This document shows positions 35,556 to 38,563 of a stretch of 38,563 bases of DNA, one piece after another. The notes under the pieces are model-generated. The model searched no databases. It was not told the DNA's origin and was given only the letters and a program-made list of their open reading frames with translations. Source of the DNA: Candidatus Woykebacteria bacterium RBG_13_40_15 (GTDB lineage: Bacteria; Patescibacteriota; Microgenomatia; Woykebacterales; RBG-16-39-9b); NCBI GenBank assembly GCA_001816655.1, contig MHCP01000011.1:1-38563 (forward strand). Reading direction: 5' to 3'. Position 1 is the first letter of the stretch. Each line of letters begins with the position of its first letter. Position numbers and translations under genes: made by a program.

Positions 35556-35581
35556 AAAAAATTAATCTGCTCTAAGCAGAT
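35556..35581 (-). terminator. Intrinsic-terminator-like hairpin
   Basis: ATCTGCT (35565-35571) and AGCAGAT (35575-35581) form a perfect 7-bp stem with a 3-nt loop. On the minus strand it is followed by TAATTTTTTG. It would stop transcripts coming from the structured region at 35.7-36.1 kb before they reach the small TM gene. Confidence 0.6.
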
Positions 35582-35694
35582 CGAATGCCATTTTACTCCT
35601 TATTTTTTGAAATGTCAACTACTATGAGACAATCAAGCCCGAGTAAACTCCCGAAAAAACGGTGTTTGATAAAAAAATTAGCCGAAAAATAGGC

Positions 35695-35777
35695 AAAAAA
35701 ATAGCCGTGAAATATACTCCTCAGCGCCCAGTATGAGTGTTACCCCAAACCAGACGCCGGGGACTAAATTTCACGGC
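35695..35777 (-). ncRNA. Candidate three-way-junction RNA with T-run
   Basis: GCCGTGAAAT (35704-35713) and ATTTCACGGC (35768-35777) close a 10-bp stem. Inside are two smaller hairpins: ATACT/AGTAT (35714-35718 with 35730-35734) and CCCC/GGGG (35743-35746 with 35759-35762). On the minus strand the closing stem is followed by TATTTTTTTG, as in a terminated small RNA or riboswitch. It matches no family I can recognise. The minus strand is favoured only by the T-run. Confidence 0.45.
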
Positions 35778-35890
35778 ATTCTCTGAAGTCTTATTGATAT
35801 ACTTTGTTATAGTGCAAAGGTCCTAAAATCTACCAAACTAAATTCAGACTTGATTTTTTTCCCAAATAACCTTTTAATAGAAACTAGTTA

Positions 35891-36132
35891 GTACACCTGC
35901 TGTCCAGATGTACTTATCGAAACACTGCCATCGGTGTCAAAGGCCTTCCGACCATGGCGGTGTTTCATTTTCACCGCTTTTCGATAATCACTTACGATTA
36001 CACCGTAAGGTATAATTCCTCCCCGCCTCGCCAGCCGGCGGGCCGGGGGCGTCACAGTCCCCTGCCCAAAGACTGTGACCTTAGGACCTACCAATTTCCC
36101 GTTATAGATTCAAAATCTCTTAGCGGGAAATT
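35891..36132. ncRNA. Dense cluster of stem-loops, candidate structured RNA
   Basis: Six stems succeed each other: GTACACCTG/CAGATGTAC (35891-35899 with 35905-35913), TTATCG/CGATAA (35914-35919 with 35982-35987), AAACACTGCCAT/ATGGCGGTGTTT (35920-35931 with 35954-35965), CTTACG/CGTAAG (35991-35996 with 36004-36009), GTCACAGTC/GACTGTGAC (36051-36059 with 36071-36079) and AATTTCCCG/CGGGAAATT (36093-36101 with 36124-36132). The second encloses the third. A GC-rich palindromic repeat lies at 36021-36049. A 14-nt motif shared with 18262-18275 is at 36082-36095. A minus-strand TTGACA (36169-36164) with a weak -10 box would start RNA near 36134. Strand and role are uncertain. Confidence 0.5.
36021..36049. 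repeat. GC-rich palindromic repeat within the stem-loop cluster
   Basis: CCCCGCC, GCCGGC and GGCGGGCCGGGG blocks form overlapping inverted repeats. Translated on the minus strand they read PPARRLARRGG, a peptide of the same low-complexity sort as the other palindromes. It is probably an insertion into the structured region. Confidence 0.55.
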
Positions 36133-36431
36133 CTGATCTTAGTCTCTCACAAAGTTTCTTTTTTGTCAAGTTTTTTTAGTCCCATAGAAAAAAATAGTTA
36201 AAACAACTAAAGAGCCCATAGCATAATCAGCTTCAAACTAGTGGTTGCTTGCTGCTTGCGGGAATTAACTAATAGACCTCCATCTAACGTAAGGGGGGAA
36301 TTACTTACTTGGGGCTAGCGGAATCAATTTTTCAGGACTAACCTGAACAAATATAGAAATTCTTCTAATTGTTTAAGAATTCTGTTTTTGTTCAGCTTTA
36401 ACAACCTGAACAAAGATAAAAACTCCTCGTA
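36133..36431. other. Intergenic DNA with short TGAACAAA-type repeats
   Basis: No gene is seen. Three copies of CCTGAACAAA-like sequence lie at 36342-36351, 36405-36414 and, as part of the PIN-TRAM coding end, about 36467-36476. TTTGTTCAG/CTGAACAAA (36387-36395 with 36406-36414) and TTCAGG/CCTGAA (36331-36336 with 36342-36347) form hairpins without T-runs. They lie behind the PIN-TRAM stop and may mark its mRNA 3' end. Confidence 0.4.
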
Positions 36432-37346
36432 CTACTTAGTAGTTTTGTTCTTGTCCAAGTCGCTTACTTGAACAAAGATCATTCGGCCTGCTACGGTTTG
36501 AAGGACGCGAGATACAGTAGTGGAAATAGTTTCACCAACAAAGCTGGCGCCATTTTCTACAACAATCATAGTACCGTCGGGTAAATACCCCACTCCTTGA
36601 GTCTTTTCCTTGCCTTCTTGTATTACCTTAACCTCCAAGTTCTCTCCAGGCAGAAGTATTGTTTTAAGGGAGTTGGCTAGCTCATTTATATTTAGAATCT
36701 TTATGCCAGAAACTGTAGCTACCTTATTTAGATTAAAATCGGTTGTTAATATTCTAGCTTTAAGCCCCTTCGCTAAACCTAAAATCTTATCATCAATATT
36801 TTTCTCGTCGGGGGGATTGCCGGTATAAATTACTGTCTTTATCCACTTTGATTTCTTTAACTGCTCTAGAACTTCGAGGCCTCTTCTTCCTTTCCCTCGA
36901 CGAAGTGCATCAGAAGCGTCTGCAATATGCTGTAGCTCTGAAAGAATAAAACGAGGTACAATCAAAGTCCCAGATAAAAAACCGCTTTCAGCTACTTCGG
37001 CAATACGACCGTCAATCAGGACACTCGTATCAACAACGATCGGGTTTAAATAAGTTGATTTTTCTTTCTCTTTACCATTGGAAGATCGTCTAATTCTTGG
37101 AATATGCAACTGAGATATAACTTCGTTTGCTACTCTTTGGGAAAAGACTGTACTCCAATTTTTGATCCAACTACTAACAACTGGAACAACGTAAACCCCA
37201 ACAGCTCCTAGAACAATCGCAGCTACAATATTTATCCCCAGCTGAGCACCGCTATTGCCCATTAAGAGGAATCTTGAGGAAATTTGGTAACCTAGAAATC
37301 CAAAAGCTGCAGCTAAAACAATCCTAACGATCAGCTGAACATTCAT
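36432..37346 (-). CDS. PIN-TRAM domain membrane protein (YacL-like)
   Basis: The product has 304 residues. Two TM helices (about 5-22 and 37-56) are followed by a PIN nuclease domain whose acidic residues are D106 and D112 (VVDTSVLIDGR), E137 (FILSELQ), D185 (NIDDKIL) and D203 (TTDFNLN). A TRAM RNA-binding domain occupies about 235-295 (GYLPDGTMIVVENGASFVGE). The layout and length match the YacL family of Gram-positive bacteria, putative membrane-tethered ribonucleases. It lies 64 nt behind radA on the same strand, the usual sort of pairing, and is probably co-transcribed with it. The substrate RNA is unknown. Confidence 0.93.
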   Translation of the reverse strand: MNVQLIVRIVLAAAFGFLGYQISSRFLLMGNSGAQLGINIVAAIVLGAVGVYVVPVVSSWIKNWSTVFSQRVANEVISQLHIPRIRRSSNGKEKEKSTYLNPIVVDTSVLIDGRIAEVAESGFLSGTLIVPRFILSELQHIADASDALRRGKGRRGLEVLEQLKKSKWIKTVIYTGNPPDEKNIDDKILGLAKGLKARILTTDFNLNKVATVSGIKILNINELANSLKTILLPGENLEVKVIQEGKEKTQGVGYLPDGTMIVVENGASFVGETISTTVSRVLQTVAGRMIFVQVSDLDKNKTTK

Positions 37347-37410
37347 TGAAGATAATTCCTTTCTGATTAAGCAACGGCGAAATAAATCCCTTGAATAAAC
37401 CGCTACTAAC

Positions 37411-38563
37411 TTAATTTTTCAAATTTAATGCAAGTCTTACTGCTTCACGTAAAGTTTTAACTTGCTTATTAGTTATAAAATTTTTAAATCCAAGTCTTTT
37501 CGCTTCTTCTATCCTCTTCTCGAGAAACGGTGCACTTCTTACTTCACCAAGCAACCCTACCTCGCCTATTGCCACGCTGTCTTTAGATATTACCTCATCA
37601 TGGGCACTACTTGCAATAGCTAAACAAACTCCAAGATCAACGCTTCGTTCTCGGATTGAAAGTCCTCCAGCCACATTGACAAATACGTCTTGATTGCCTA
37701 GAAAAATTCCAGCGCGTTTAGACAGGGTGGCGATTAAAAGCTGGAGTCTAGTTTGATCGATTCCAAGGGAGCGGCGGATCGGCATCGCGAGATTAGTTTG
37801 ATTTGTTAAAGCCTGAATTTCGGTCAAAATTGAGCGGCTTCCTTCCATTACAGGCACGACAATTGAGCCTGGTGCGGAAATTCGATTAGAGAGAAATTTC
37901 TCAGAGGGATTTTTTACTTCCTTCATACCAGCCTCACTCATTTCAAATACACCAACTTCGTCCACCGGGCCAAATCTATTTTTTGAAGTCGTTAAGATCC
38001 TAAAGAAACCATCTTGCTCACCCTGCAAATATAAAACGGTGTCAACCAAATGTTCCAAGACTTTTGGACCAGCGATCGAGCCTTCTTTATTAATATGTCC
38101 TATCAAAAATACAGCCAGCTTTTCGTCTTTTGCCAATCGATGTAGTCTGTAAGCTGTTTCGCGAACTTGAGCAATGCTGCCCGCTGCTGACTCCAGGTCG
38201 TCTGTTGTAACTGACTGAATTGAGTCAACAACTAGGATTTGATAATCGCCTTCCCTTGCTGACTGCAAAATATTTTCAATATCAGTTTCAGCTAAGATGT
38301 AGAGATCGTCTTTTTTGTTTTTTAGAAGGCCAAGCCTACCTGCTCGCAAATGCACCTGAGCAACACTTTCTTCACCAGCGACATACAGTGATTTGAAAAG
38401 AGCCGCAATTTCCAGTAGCAGTGTGGATTTTCCGATTCCCGGATCGCCAGCCAGAAGAACTACACTGCCAGGCACGATTCCACCACCCAAAACTCTATCT
38501 ACCTCTTCTAAGCCTACCTTAAGCCTCTGTAGAGGCTTAGAGGAGCTACTAGAAAGCTTGGTG
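37411..38563 (-). CDS. radA: DNA repair protein RadA, N-terminus off the window
   Basis: The frame is open to the right edge; the in-frame TTG at 38490 is not the start, since the preceding codons read VGLEEVDRVLGGG, normal RadA sequence. About 384 residues are visible. Walker A GDPGIGKST and Walker B ILVVDSIQSV are present. The RadA-specific motif SKNRFG is followed by the C-terminal Lon-like domain (LSIRERSVDLGVCLAIASS, then VAIGEVGLLGEVR). The N-terminal zinc finger lies outside the window. RadA is a RecA-like ATPase that helps branch migration in recombinational repair. Confidence 0.97.
   Translation of the reverse strand, partial: TKLSSSSSKPLQRLKVGLEEVDRVLGGGIVPGSVVLLAGDPGIGKSTLLLEIAALFKSLYVAGEESVAQVHLRAGRLGLLKNKKDDLYILAETDIENILQSAREGDYQILVVDSIQSVTTDDLESAAGSIAQVRETAYRLHRLAKDEKLAVFLIGHINKEGSIAGPKVLEHLVDTVLYLQGEQDGFFRILTTSKNRFGPVDEVGVFEMSEAGMKEVKNPSEKFLSNRISAPGSIVVPVMEGSRSILTEIQALTNQTNLAMPIRRSLGIDQTRLQLLIATLSKRAGIFLGNQDVFVNVAGGLSIRERSVDLGVCLAIASSAHDEVISKDSVAIGEVGLLGEVRSAPFLEKRIEEAKRLGFKNFITNKQVKTLREAVRLALNLKN

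Noticed and set aside
35704-35777. Hammerhead ribozyme on the minus strand
   Set aside because: CTGAGGA and GAAA occur, but the stems that must flank these core motifs do not form next to them.
35888-36094. Minus-strand open frame of 68 codons
   Set aside because: It runs through several perfect stems and a GC-rich palindrome and has no RBS or family likeness; the stem-loop reading is better.
35640-36430. tmRNA, RNase P RNA or SRP RNA
   Set aside because: No tRNA-like ends, no TTTCGAC-type or RNase P P4 core sequence and no SRP tetraloop region could be seen.

Overview
The window looks like a chromosome segment of a Patescibacteria/CPR bacterium, probably of the Microgenomates type. The evidence is indirect: very large fibre-like surface proteins, a short Obg without a C-terminal extension, S23-type four-helix-bundle genes, and short GC-rich palindromes scattered through genes and leaders (they read as PALPAGR- or SPRLRG-like peptides where translated). 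Some promoters sit almost on the start codon. TAA, TAG and TGA all end genes, so the code is standard. No rRNA or other decisive marker is present, so the phylum call is inference. Most of the window is AT-rich by eye, with one clearly GC-richer island at about 33.6-35.5 kb.

Layout. (1) Positions 2-10276 hold a giant surface protein, open at the left edge, followed 31 nt later by an S23 four-helix-bundle gene. (2) At 10.8-13.05 kb is an O-antigen-ligase-like membrane protein with C-terminal TPRs. (3) On the minus strand come two tRNA-Ala genes (anticodons CGC and GGC) and the ribosome-assembly GTPase Obg. (4) At 14.6-17.5 kb, three plus-strand genes encode two related secreted beta-rich proteins and a membrane-anchored DUF916/WxL-associated-like protein. 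(5) At 17.5-18.2 kb is a decayed RAYT (REP-associated) transposase between two near-identical palindromes. (6) At 18.27-22.9 kb is a second giant protein with a tyrosine-recombinase-type core-binding domain, one TM helix and a fibre ectodomain. A second S23 gene follows 32 nt later. (7) From 23.3 kb on, nearly everything is on the minus strand: response regulator, histidine kinase, Cache-domain membrane sensor, a secreted FN3/Ig protein ending in a cysteine-less thioredoxin-like domain, a LysM-M23 endopeptidase, Rho, an LPNTG-anchored protein, and the GC-rich island (a 573-codon secreted protein plus an unlisted 41-residue membrane peptide). Next is about 0.9 kb of non-coding DNA rich in stem-loops, then PIN-TRAM and RadA (running off the right edge).

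How it fits together. The region mainly concerns the cell envelope: two giant fibres, sortase-type and WxL-type surface proteins, a wall hydrolase, and a sensor/kinase/regulator trio. Housekeeping genes (obg, rho, radA, PIN-TRAM, tRNAs) are mixed in. The most interesting signals are the recombinase-domain-to-fibre fusion, the repeated giant-fibre plus S23 arrangement with a shared C-terminal tail, the structured non-coding block that shares a 14-nt motif with the start of the second giant gene, and palindromic repeats inside essential genes.
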